DNA of 29,849 nt from a virus: the IMG/VR virus record IMGVR_UViG_3300014839_000031, positions 1 through 29,849 of that record, one strand, 5' to 3'. The position numbers and the translations under genes are program-made. This document shows, piece by piece, positions 22,201 through 28,702 of this stretch. The notes beneath the pieces were generated by a model that had not been told where the DNA came from, did not search any database, and saw only the letters and a list, made by a program, of their open reading frames with translations. Position 1 is the first letter of the stretch. The number at the start of each line of letters is the position of its first letter.

Positions 22201-22703
22201 CTCTTACGTACCAAGCGCCCGCGTTTCCCATGGCGCCTACTGATCGCCTTCGCATTCAACCGACCTTGCATACAACGTCGAGCACACCTGTTACATTAGC
22301 GGCATCGTTCAATGCCGCCAACGCAATCACGCTGCAAATGCCGAAGGCGCAGACGTTCACGCTTGCACCGACTGATGCGTGGTTTGACGTGACGATAGTC
22401 GACGGCGTGATTGCAGACTTCGGCACGCATAGGCACTTGCGCGTGCATGGCGCAGGTCCGCTTGTCGGCATTGATACCAGCACTTGCAGCGGTGCAGACG
22501 CGCTCACACTGTTTTTCACGGATGATGCGAGCATCACAGGCGCGGGAACACCAAGCAGCGGCGCGCCTGTCTACACAGAGCAACAGGGGACAGGAACCTA
22601 TCAATCCGTCGGTTGTCCAGTAAATTCTATTGTGTTTGTGACGCTTATGCCTGATGATGGCACCACGACGTTTTGGAAGTATTCAGGAGGATCTACGGGA
22701 TGA
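19230..22703 (+). CDS. Tail tip / host-specificity protein (gpJ-like)
   Basis: The 1157-aa protein is in the position of the tip attachment protein. It has a hydrophobic N-terminal helix (2-18), then a hub-type domain with VAIPVVFGSAIVRNV. Residues about 239-420 look like an inserted galactose-binding-like beta-sandwich: DDSGW at 261-265, GGFG a few residues on, and HDDSATLWFNG at 342-352. The tail-type fold resumes at about 430-690 (MIREALTDTVWGMGYPDADID) and is followed by beta-rich fibre domains of unknown family to the C-terminus. ATG 19230 follows a GGGGG site. It would form the tip and contact the receptor. The stop overlaps the next ATG. Confidence 0.8.
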   Translation: MGPWIIVGLTLAAYGYALYKQSHIASPKPERWKEPTAEEGVAIPVVFGSAIVRNVSINGFYDREIRADSVGTFNDAGELIVNESANKGSALYIATLHLGICQGKIDRLLEVYASDKSCLVSQENVATGATRARLAIGRDTDHSSNWGGFATVYDGAANLSTVDAGVSNYLAKTSGMPGGIGSQYFGIVTALLVKFAWGAAPAISPLAFAVKRIYTRLGGTAVQWYYEKAEISEGVRGREDVWKWKLAAKSDNTDYSGASYDDSGWNQNAGGFGNAPVGHVMAKDLTNYTTVPPVLTCIAGTTLAGALIGGYPNYSVPEGMKLWLRWNMGPMPAFTTAVQCWHDDSATLWFNGNEIALTPANVDLSEEHFTSTALIPAEYINESGPNIVAYRVRDSYSADGATRLGTNMLIYAGLQIGAAINAEPPPGMGCMNPAHMIREALTDTVWGMGYPDADIDDTSFTAAADTLYAEGLGLSFEWAQQSPIEDLINEIKRHISAVVYIAPDTGLYTIKLIREDFTVGDLPVLDESHIVEISEASRKQPGELTNCVTVTYTASLRGDKGSTEPIFDDNLVEIQGGIVSAQVDYPGVTTPVNAAKLALRDLRILSAPLLTCRIVADRFAASFYPSKPFVLNWPALGFDNVVMRVDEMDSGNGIDNKVTLTCIEDVFAFPSQALVMPNDPVGLSPVVAPTATTSTDSYRTALTVDTRNRGMVEFVFCPTTHFGDAGSPFIDNGGLVGWTMTEPGVMVCDAIGPEAFSGRSDGVNVFEGDSGTQPYTSWMIGRIVWVGKPENEVYNDQEKAGPYVVDDVGGYRNESNAFVATYARMHRAPGFSASGDFAKDMVVQVRNGTTYGGHFLQLGTANVVLGATAQEWSDVGTSFTFVDTYDLLRSDQFATRQTSPDSSLVVIGTYPNGTIPLSEGFKTLSSTPNATSIPAGLWTIQASACIVSGGDVDAVTTLGFALYRETDSASILLFELQTAALVAGFNVIDDPLTYQAPAFPMAPTDRLRIQPTLHTTSSTPVTLAASFNAANAITLQMPKAQTFTLAPTDAWFDVTIVDGVIADFGTHRHLRVHGAGPLVGIDTSTCSGADALTLFFTDDASITGAGTPSSGAPVYTEQQGTGTYQSVGCPVNSIVFVTLMPDDGTTTFWKYSGGSTG

Positions 22704-24274
22704 AAAAACTAGCGCTGCTGTTTCTGTTGTTCGGCTGCTCAACAGCCGTCGCCGCAGGCATCTGTGGATACACGCCAAACGACTGCACCACACAGCAAGC
22801 ATGGTGTTCAAAAGTGCCAGGCGTGACGCTGAACTTGCCCAATGCAACGAAAACCGAAACAAGCCTCTGCACGGCGATCACGATTACCAATGCTGATTTG
22901 AATGATCTAGCAAGACCTTCTTCAGTATGTACCTCTGGTCAAGTGTTGACCAGTTTATCATCTGGTGTCACCTCGTGTGTTACTGGCACAGCGTCTGGTG
23001 TGGGGTGTAGCGGTACGTGTTCATCCCCCTCTTGGGCCGTGTTCTCTGACTCCACACACGTGACCAACGCTTCGTTTACGCCAATGGACTCGTTGGTGAC
23101 ACATTTATCAGGAGATGTTGCCACCAGCACGACAGTTTGTGGTCACGCACTCACAAGCAATGTGTCTTGTACTTATGCCGATGTTGGCGCCGACATCGTG
23201 GGCGCCGCAGCAGCCAGAGCCGCGCCGGGTACCTGTCCCGGCGGCCAGTACGCATCGGCGACGACGACGAGCGGAGTCACCTGTTCCACGCCGTCAGGTA
23301 GTAGCTACACCCTCCCCGCCGCCACCTCCAGCGCCCTCGGCGGCGTCAAGTGCGGTTCAGGCACGACATGCGCGGGCGACGGAACCATGTCGGTATCGAC
23401 GAGCTACGACGCATCCGGGGCAGCTACCTCGGCGGTCAACGCGGCGGTGAGCGGTTCAGCCAACGTCGTTCCGAAGTTCACTTCGGCGCACGTCGTTGGA
23501 AATTCGCAAATCTCCGATGACGGCACCACGATGACCCTCGGGAACACCACAAATGCGCTCACCAAAATCACAGGCGGGACTGGCTACCTACTCTGCGGGC
23601 AGCTCTCCGACGCTACCGCCTACGGTGGATGCGCGTTCGATCAGTCGACGCTGAACACCGGCACCTTTGGGATCGCAGGCAACGTCACGACCGGGACTAT
23701 CCTTAATGCCAATGCTGGCAAGACAGTGCTCTTCAACGTCGGGAACGTCAACTATGCCAGCGTGACCAGCGCTGGAATCTCGGCTAGCAATATCTCGGCG
23801 ACCCCGACAGCATCCGCGATACCAAAGGCGGATGGAAGCGGAACACTCAATAGTTGGGTCACAGGGAGAGTAATTTCTAGTGGGGTTGCGCAGTTCACCA
23901 GCGGGTTAGTGATAAACCCGGACGACGCCTGGCATGATATTGTGTCTACTTCATTTACTTACGCTACGGGAGAACAGATTGTCCTGGACGCTTCCGCGTT
24001 GATGACATGCTCATACGCAAATTCTCCAGCAGGTATTTCTATCTTCATTTCTGCAAACGGTGGCTCTTACACGCAGTTCGGTGTTCCTGGCTGGTCGGGG
24101 TTGACAATGAACAACGGCTCAGCGTATTTCGCTACGCTGTTCAGTCACGCCATACTAACGGGGGCCGCACCAGGGACGATGATTGTAGTTGTTAGGGGTC
24201 AGGTGTACAGCAATTCGGCACAGGTACTGGCAGGTAACAATACAGCAGAACTTCGCGTTCAGGTCATCAAATGA
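22700..24274 (+). CDS. Fibre-like protein with a signal peptide
   Basis: I start at ATG 22700, overlapping the tip-protein stop, 9 bases after AGGAGG; the frame continues upstream to 22673 but the signal begins here. The 524-aa protein opens with KK, a hydrophobic core and either an L-F-G-C lipobox (Cys13) or an A-V-A cleavage site (16-18). The mature part is Ser/Thr/Gly-rich with many cysteines early on, then a fibre repeat segment with SSYTLPAATSSALGGVK, and a C-terminal beta domain. Bases about 23200-23870 are much more G+C-rich than the flanks (44 of 60 at 23221-23280), marking a recombined module. Signal peptides are unusual in fibres. Confidence 0.65.
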   Translation: MKKLALLFLLFGCSTAVAAGICGYTPNDCTTQQAWCSKVPGVTLNLPNATKTETSLCTAITITNADLNDLARPSSVCTSGQVLTSLSSGVTSCVTGTASGVGCSGTCSSPSWAVFSDSTHVTNASFTPMDSLVTHLSGDVATSTTVCGHALTSNVSCTYADVGADIVGAAAARAAPGTCPGGQYASATTTSGVTCSTPSGSSYTLPAATSSALGGVKCGSGTTCAGDGTMSVSTSYDASGAATSAVNAAVSGSANVVPKFTSAHVVGNSQISDDGTTMTLGNTTNALTKITGGTGYLLCGQLSDATAYGGCAFDQSTLNTGTFGIAGNVTTGTILNANAGKTVLFNVGNVNYASVTSAGISASNISATPTASAIPKADGSGTLNSWVTGRVISSGVAQFTSGLVINPDDAWHDIVSTSFTYATGEQIVLDASALMTCSYANSPAGISIFISANGGSYTQFGVPGWSGLTMNNGSAYFATLFSHAILTGAAPGTMIVVVRGQVYSNSAQVLAGNNTAELRVQVIK

Positions 24275-24534
24275 TGCTACCGGCAGCCATAGGCAGCGGC
24301 GCAGTCGGCATGCTCGACCGCGCAACCGAGCGAGGCGGACACGAGGCGAGCATCGCTTCCAGGTTCGCACGCGGATGCGTCCAGCGTGACCGTGCGGCCT
24401 CGGTATCCGGCGCCCCGCTGTCCACCTGGGCAGCGACGCTGAAGGTGCAAATCATCGGTACCAATAGCTACACTTGCAAAACATTCACTGGTAGCTCAAT
24501 GGTAACCATTCGCGACTACGGACCGCTACAGTAA
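24271..24534 (+). CDS. Small fibre-associated ORF, possibly an alternative fibre C-terminus
   Basis: An 87-aa frame opens at ATG 24271, overlapping the fibre stop (ATGA). Its first 55 residues are Arg/Ala/Gly-rich and have no fibre character. The last 33 residues (A-A-T-L-K-V-Q-I-I-G and onward to RDYGPLQ) resemble the fibre's own ending A-E-L-R-V-Q-V-I-K and look like a leftover fibre C-terminus. It could be a small chaperone or a relic. I cannot decide. Confidence 0.4.
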   Translation: MMLPAAIGSGAVGMLDRATERGGHEASIASRFARGCVQRDRAASVSGAPLSTWAATLKVQIIGTNSYTCKTFTGSSMVTIRDYGPLQ

Positions 24535-24550
24535 ACAGAAGAGGATCAGT

Positions 24551-25732
24551 ATGCCAACAACAAGATTGATTGCTTCATTCAGCTCAACGATTCAGCAGAA
24601 CTGCGCTTGGGCGCTGGCGATCTCTTTCACGAACGCCGACGGATCGCCATTTGACCTGACAGGGATCACGCTGACAGGACAATTCCGGGAAACGGCGACG
24701 CCGACGGCAACGCCGCTCGCGTCTGCAACATTCACTGTCGCTAGTCCCACAAGCGGTGTTGCTGTTGCGGGTTTGTCGGCACATGATGCAGGATTGCTGC
24801 CTGCGCAAGAAAACAAGTTCAGTCGCGTAACGTCGATTGTGATGGAAATTGACGGAGCACATGCTGGCGATCCGAACAATCCGTTTCGCCTTGGCGAAGG
24901 CGCGATAGGTGTTTCGCCTGGCGGAAATGCGTCGCCTAGCGCGTCTTCTGCGCCAACGGTACCACTGGATTCAATTTCGCTTGTTGTCGGTGCGGTAAGC
25001 GCGCCAGCAGCGCGCAAGTTGATCGGGGTGAATGACGATGCTGGATTGATTCCTATCGCACAACTTCCGCCCGCCACCGCCGTCTCGCCGGGGGTGATGA
25101 GCGCGGAGCAGTACAGCAAGCTTAAGTCGCTGGGCTTTGGTGGATGGGTCGATTTCGCAGCTCTGTCCGCAGGTCCGCACGCCACCGGCGCGGTGGCACC
25201 TCGGCGCCTCGCTCTGTCGACTCTGCCGCCTGCTCTGAATTTGGGCGCGAAAGTACAATCCGCTCCTATCGAGGGTGGTGGAATTTGGCCTGTGGGGATG
25301 GCCGGATGGACGGAGCTCTCGCAGGCAATAATCCAAACTCCTACTCAGAAGTCGTGGATTGCGGCGTTCGATATGGTGATGCCTGTCCCCGTGGCAGGGG
25401 CGAGCGGGTATGTGGGCCTGAAAAACGCTTCCGGGAGCTTCTATTTCATGCTGGCGCACGCCTATGACAGCTCTGTTGCGGCTCGCACGTGTCTGCTGGT
25501 GGCACCCAGTGCGGGCACAGTAGTGTTAGGTCCCGTGTTGGATGGGCTGCGTCACACGTTCGCGCTTTGTTTCGACGCTGTTACGGGGCTATTGGCGCTG
25601 ATGCGGGACGGACTGTTGGCTCTTACCTGGAATATCGTCAATGTGCAAAATCTGCCGCTCATGGTGGCAGTCAATGCGTCCACTGCGCCCATGGTGGCGC
25701 TCTCTCGTTATGTGGTGTTGACGACCCAATGA
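24551..25732 (+). CDS. Receptor-binding fibre with BppU-like N-terminus and lectin-like C-terminus
   Basis: The 393-aa protein begins with a beta domain of the kind seen at the N-terminus of baseplate upper proteins (NCAWALAISFTNADGSPFDLTG and TLTGQFRE), used for attachment to the tail. A hinge follows (PATAVSPGVMSAEQYSKLKSL, about 177-197). The C-terminal 190 residues are beta-rich and resemble a concanavalin/LamG-like sandwich (SWIAAFDMVMPVP, LRHTFALCFDAVTGLLALMRDG). DNA from about 25130 onward has a different, more G+C-rich codon style, so the receptor half was probably swapped in. AGAGGA precedes ATG 24551. The stop lies in a 19-bp duplication. Confidence 0.7.
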   Translation: MPTTRLIASFSSTIQQNCAWALAISFTNADGSPFDLTGITLTGQFRETATPTATPLASATFTVASPTSGVAVAGLSAHDAGLLPAQENKFSRVTSIVMEIDGAHAGDPNNPFRLGEGAIGVSPGGNASPSASSAPTVPLDSISLVVGAVSAPAARKLIGVNDDAGLIPIAQLPPATAVSPGVMSAEQYSKLKSLGFGGWVDFAALSAGPHATGAVAPRRLALSTLPPALNLGAKVQSAPIEGGGIWPVGMAGWTELSQAIIQTPTQKSWIAAFDMVMPVPVAGASGYVGLKNASGSFYFMLAHAYDSSVAARTCLLVAPSAGTVVLGPVLDGLRHTFALCFDAVTGLLALMRDGLLALTWNIVNVQNLPLMVAVNASTAPMVALSRYVVLTTQ

Positions 25733-25763
25733 TTTGTGAGGACGCCAATGATTTGTGAAGACG
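25726..25763 (+). repeat. 19-bp tandem duplication at a gene junction
   Basis: CCAATGATTTGTGAGGACG at 25726-25744 is repeated at 25745-25763 with one change (G to A). The unit holds a stop codon of the fibre gene and an overlapping ATG start. Because 19 is not a multiple of three, only the second ATG (25748) leads into the hydrolase; the first gives a 9-residue dead-end frame. Confidence 0.9.
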
Positions 25764-26359
25764 TTGTGCCCGTGCCTGTGTGGCAACTAGTTGCTCATGG
25801 CAATTCGCTGACCCACGGGTCGGGCGCGGTACCCTACACCGCTTCGCTGGCTCCCCTGATTTCGTCGCGGGTACCACTGATCTACAACTGCGGCGTGGAC
25901 GGGGCGACTACGCCGCGTTTGGTGACGGGCGACTACCTGTGCGCAGCATCTCCTGTCTTGCCGCAGGGATTGGAAACGTGTGTGCCCCGTCTCGTGGTCG
26001 TGTTGTGGGAAATCTCGAACGATATCATCACGAACGATCCGGGGGCTGAGCAGCTCTTGGCCAATGTCCGGAAGTGGGTGTCTCTCTATCGTGAGCGAGG
26101 CGCGCGGGTTGTCGTTTTGAACTGTCTGCCTCGCGCGGATTGTACTGGGGAGAAAGAGGCGTCTCGTGTGGAGTGCAACGCGCGCCTGTCCGCCGAGTGG
26201 GCGGACTTTTGCGATGCGATTTTGGACGTGGCGGAAATGTTCCCCGATCCTCATGATGCCGACAACTACCAGGTAGATGGTATCCATTTGAAGACTGCGG
26301 CCTATGCGCGAATCGCCGCCGCGCTGGCGCCCGTGGTGCTGTCACTGGTGGGTGACTGA
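25748..26359 (+). CDS. SGNH/GDSL hydrolase, probable carbohydrate esterase
   Basis: The 203-aa protein (ATG 25748; GTG 25736 would add four residues) has the four SGNH blocks in order: HGNSLTHG with nucleophile Ser20, YNCGVDGATT with Gly49, WEISND with Asn91, and DGIHL with Asp177 and His180. The usual GDS is GNS here. Such domains in phage tails remove acetyl groups from surface polysaccharide. It is encoded at the end of the fibre module and has no signal peptide, so it is probably a virion enzyme, perhaps bound to the upstream fibre. It shares the G+C-rich codon style of the fibre's C-terminal half, suggesting joint transfer. Confidence 0.82.
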   Translation: MICEDVVPVPVWQLVAHGNSLTHGSGAVPYTASLAPLISSRVPLIYNCGVDGATTPRLVTGDYLCAASPVLPQGLETCVPRLVVVLWEISNDIITNDPGAEQLLANVRKWVSLYRERGARVVVLNCLPRADCTGEKEASRVECNARLSAEWADFCDAILDVAEMFPDPHDADNYQVDGIHLKTAAYARIAAALAPVVLSLVGD

Positions 26360-26424
26360 TGACCGTATCCGAATACACCGCCGTGATGACCTGTATCGAC
26401 GCCGTCGGCGCCGAGAACCGATAG
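26359..26424 (+). CDS. Mini-ORF at the end of the late operon (21 aa)
   Basis: An ATG at 26359 overlaps the hydrolase stop (TGATG) and gives 21 residues before TAG. Beyond that stop the frame runs only five more codons to another TAG. It may be the remnant of a gene that followed the hydrolase in a donor phage. Confidence 0.3.
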   Translation: MTVSEYTAVMTCIDAVGAENR

Positions 26425-26476
26425 GCAATCCGCGAGGAGTAGCTAGGCAACAGCGGTAAGCTTCCCCCAATTGGCG

Positions 26477-26525
26477 CCGCGTTCTTCTTCCGCCATTACA
26501 GGCACACGGAGCGGGAGCGCGGTTT
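26477..26525 (+). terminator. Hairpin between the convergent operons
   Basis: CCGCGTTCTTCTTCCG at 26477-26492 pairs with CGGAGCGGGAGCGCGG at 26507-26522 at 15 of 16 positions, four being G-U wobbles, with a 14-nt loop, and TTT follows. The wobbles favour folding of the plus-strand RNA, so this could end late transcription just before the oppositely transcribed polymerase gene. The T tract is short, so strength is uncertain. Confidence 0.5.
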
Positions 26526-26528
26526 CCG

Positions 26529-28514
26529 TTATAGCGCGTGCGTACTGCCCCAGTTAATGCCAGTTGTGCATTCCGCACGAACAGGAACACGTAACATAAT
26601 TGCAGTTTCCATCGTGTGTTTTACTTCGCGGAAGGCTTCCGCACAACTACCAGGATCAGAAAAACCAAACTCGTCATGTACTATTACGTGCGGATAGCCT
26701 GTTACAGCAAGCACGCCAGAGCGGTGGAGCAACAACAAGGTACGCTTCATGATGGCAGCTTCAAGCGCCTGTAGATTGTAGTTCAGTGCTCTGTAGGTCC
26801 ATGCGCGCTTGATGCCAGATCCATACACACGCAGCGCTTGATCATAAGGCAATGCGGGCGGCGGTTCTTTATCCCGTTCGCGTCGTGCAGGCTCCCACAT
26901 GTCGAAACGAAACCTACGCCCGTCAATAGCTGTCACGTAACCCACCTGTTGAGCTTGCTCACTGATAGCCGCCAGCGTAGGGCGCGCGAAAGGCACACCT
27001 TTGTGGTAAGCAGCAAGCAAGGGGCGCGCTTTACTTAGCGCCATGTGCAGGATTTCGGCTGTGTGTGCCTCGCCCATTCCGAAGATAAAGCCAAAATTAA
27101 CATTCTTAATTACGGTACTACGCCAATGCTTGCGCGCCTCTGGTGTGGACAGATCCCAATCCGCAACAGGACCTACAAGATCAAGAGTCATGTTGTGATA
27201 ATCAGTTGTAGGATCGTCTACGTATTTCGCCCGAGCGACATCACTTCCTGGACCTACAGCGTAATGCACCAAGCCCCTGTACTGAATTTGACTAAGGTCT
27301 GCGCCAAACCAGGCACAGTCGCTATTAGGCAAGAACAAGCTGCGCAATTTAGGACCCCACACCTTATCTCGCTTAGGTATGTTAGTCAGGTTAGGATCAC
27401 TAGAACTGAAACGGCCTGTCTTAGTTCCGCCTTCCGTGTTACGTAGTGGATGAAATTGACAATGAATTCTTCCATTGACGTGGGAGTTAAGTAAGTAGTT
27501 TTCCACAAATGTGGTGCGCAGCTTGTCTAGCTTGCGGATCTCATTGATCGCGTCTGCAACTGGATTCTTGCACGCGGTTAGGAAGTCCTTGTCAAACGAC
27601 GGCGCACCCCTCGGCGTGCGTTCATACGGATAACCAAACTTGTCGAACGCCTTCGCAATGCTCGCGGCTGCGTTCACATTGATCTCAAAGCCGACAATTA
27701 CGCGCAGCTTTGCTTGTTCTTCAAGCGAAGCCGTCAGCAACGCTGCGCGGGTTTCCTCTGCCGCTGCAAGGTCAACGGATACGCCAGCAAAGCGCATTTC
27801 GATAAGCAGCGGTATCAAGTCGCATTCCATGCGGAACAGATCCGCGAGTCCTTCCGCCTGCAATCGCGGCCACTGCTTGTCCAGCACGCGGAAGGGTAGA
27901 TCAACGTCGCCTTCCGCGTACGGCCCCACAAGGCGCGGCGGCGCGCGGTAGATGTTCGCGCGTTGGTCAATCCCGCCGCCGTACCAGGCGCGGCACCAAT
28001 CGTAAAGCGCTGACGACGTTTTACCTGTGCCTAGATAGCGCTGTCCGAGATCGTCTAGATTGACCGTCGCGGCTTCATCGAGCAACGCTTCTGCAAACTC
28101 AACGTCGAACAGATCGCCAGCAACGCGCACGCCTTCTTGCCGAAGCCAACCGACATCATAGATCAGATTGGCGCCTACCTTCGGCTGTGTCGGCCTTGCA
28201 AGCTCAACAGCCGCCCAAGCCAGCACGCGCGCAGGATCTAGATTGTCTTGCGGCTCGACTGTGTGACGAATCGGAAAGTACCAGCGGTGTCCGTCGTCTG
28301 TGCCTACAACAACGCCGACGATGTGCCCCTTGCCACGTGCCCATCCCGGCCCGTGTTCCAATAAATCGGGATCGTATGTTTCGACGTCGATTGACAGCGC
28401 GTGCGCCGCTGCCAGGTTCGGAAAGTCGCGCGGAGGCTTCCAGCCGGTGTCAGGGATCGGCGGCATCAACCGCGTGACGGCTGGCGCGCTGTCTTGCCAG
28501 AAAAGGCCACTCAT
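26529..28514 (-). CDS. DNA polymerase, family A, with 3'-5' exonuclease
   Basis: The 661-aa protein has the proofreading motifs IDVE (D43, E45), NLIYD (D120) and YAEGD (Y199, D203), then the polymerase block TGRFSSSDPNLTNIP (366-380), motif A GADLSQIQYR with D406, motif B KNVNFGFIFG with K470, F474 and F478, and motif C VHDE (H613, D614, E615). No 5' nuclease domain is present, as usual in phage. Two positions differ from the family norm: Gln411 replaces the motif A steric-gate Glu, and Phe478 replaces the motif B Tyr (E710 and Y766 of E. coli Pol I). It starts on the stop of the truncated methyltransferase gene (TAATG) and is the last gene of the minus-strand unit. Confidence 0.93.
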   Translation of the reverse strand: MSGLFWQDSAPAVTRLMPPIPDTGWKPPRDFPNLAAAHALSIDVETYDPDLLEHGPGWARGKGHIVGVVVGTDDGHRWYFPIRHTVEPQDNLDPARVLAWAAVELARPTQPKVGANLIYDVGWLRQEGVRVAGDLFDVEFAEALLDEAATVNLDDLGQRYLGTGKTSSALYDWCRAWYGGGIDQRANIYRAPPRLVGPYAEGDVDLPFRVLDKQWPRLQAEGLADLFRMECDLIPLLIEMRFAGVSVDLAAAEETRAALLTASLEEQAKLRVIVGFEINVNAAASIAKAFDKFGYPYERTPRGAPSFDKDFLTACKNPVADAINEIRKLDKLRTTFVENYLLNSHVNGRIHCQFHPLRNTEGGTKTGRFSSSDPNLTNIPKRDKVWGPKLRSLFLPNSDCAWFGADLSQIQYRGLVHYAVGPGSDVARAKYVDDPTTDYHNMTLDLVGPVADWDLSTPEARKHWRSTVIKNVNFGFIFGMGEAHTAEILHMALSKARPLLAAYHKGVPFARPTLAAISEQAQQVGYVTAIDGRRFRFDMWEPARRERDKEPPPALPYDQALRVYGSGIKRAWTYRALNYNLQALEAAIMKRTLLLLHRSGVLAVTGYPHVIVHDEFGFSDPGSCAEAFREVKHTMETAIMLRVPVRAECTTGINWGSTHAL

Positions 28515-28699
28515 TAGCGCACGGCTTGGATCAACGAAATCAGTGGCACGCTGGCGTCGCTCGCGTAGACCGGGTGTAGCTGCTCTGTCATTGACAAGCC
28601 TCCACAGAACGGCTCTATCAGCGTGCGTCCTTTTGCAAGCTCAAGAATGATTGGCGCTAGCTTCTTAGCAATGCGAAATTTGCCGCCTAAGTATCGCAT
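28514..28699 (-). pseudogene. Truncated Dam-like N6-adenine methyltransferase (N-terminal part)
   Basis: The 61-aa product is the start of a D12-class adenine methyltransferase: RYLGGK at 2-7 (SAM-binding motif X), IEPFCGG at 28-34 (motif I) and YASD at 45-48 (motif II). Full enzymes are about 250-300 aa and carry a DPPY catalytic motif, absent here. The frame ends at TAA exactly where the polymerase ATG begins; the other frames of that stretch do not restore the rest. It lies 3 bases after the clamp gene stop. The fragment cannot methylate alone. It may be a relic kept for coupling, or one part of a split protein. Confidence 0.8.
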
Positions 28700-28702
28700 C
28701 GA

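Noticed and set aside
27045-27446. 133-aa plus-strand frame opposite the polymerase gene
   Set aside because: It is antisense to the polymerase motifs A and B and has no upstream ribosome site of note.
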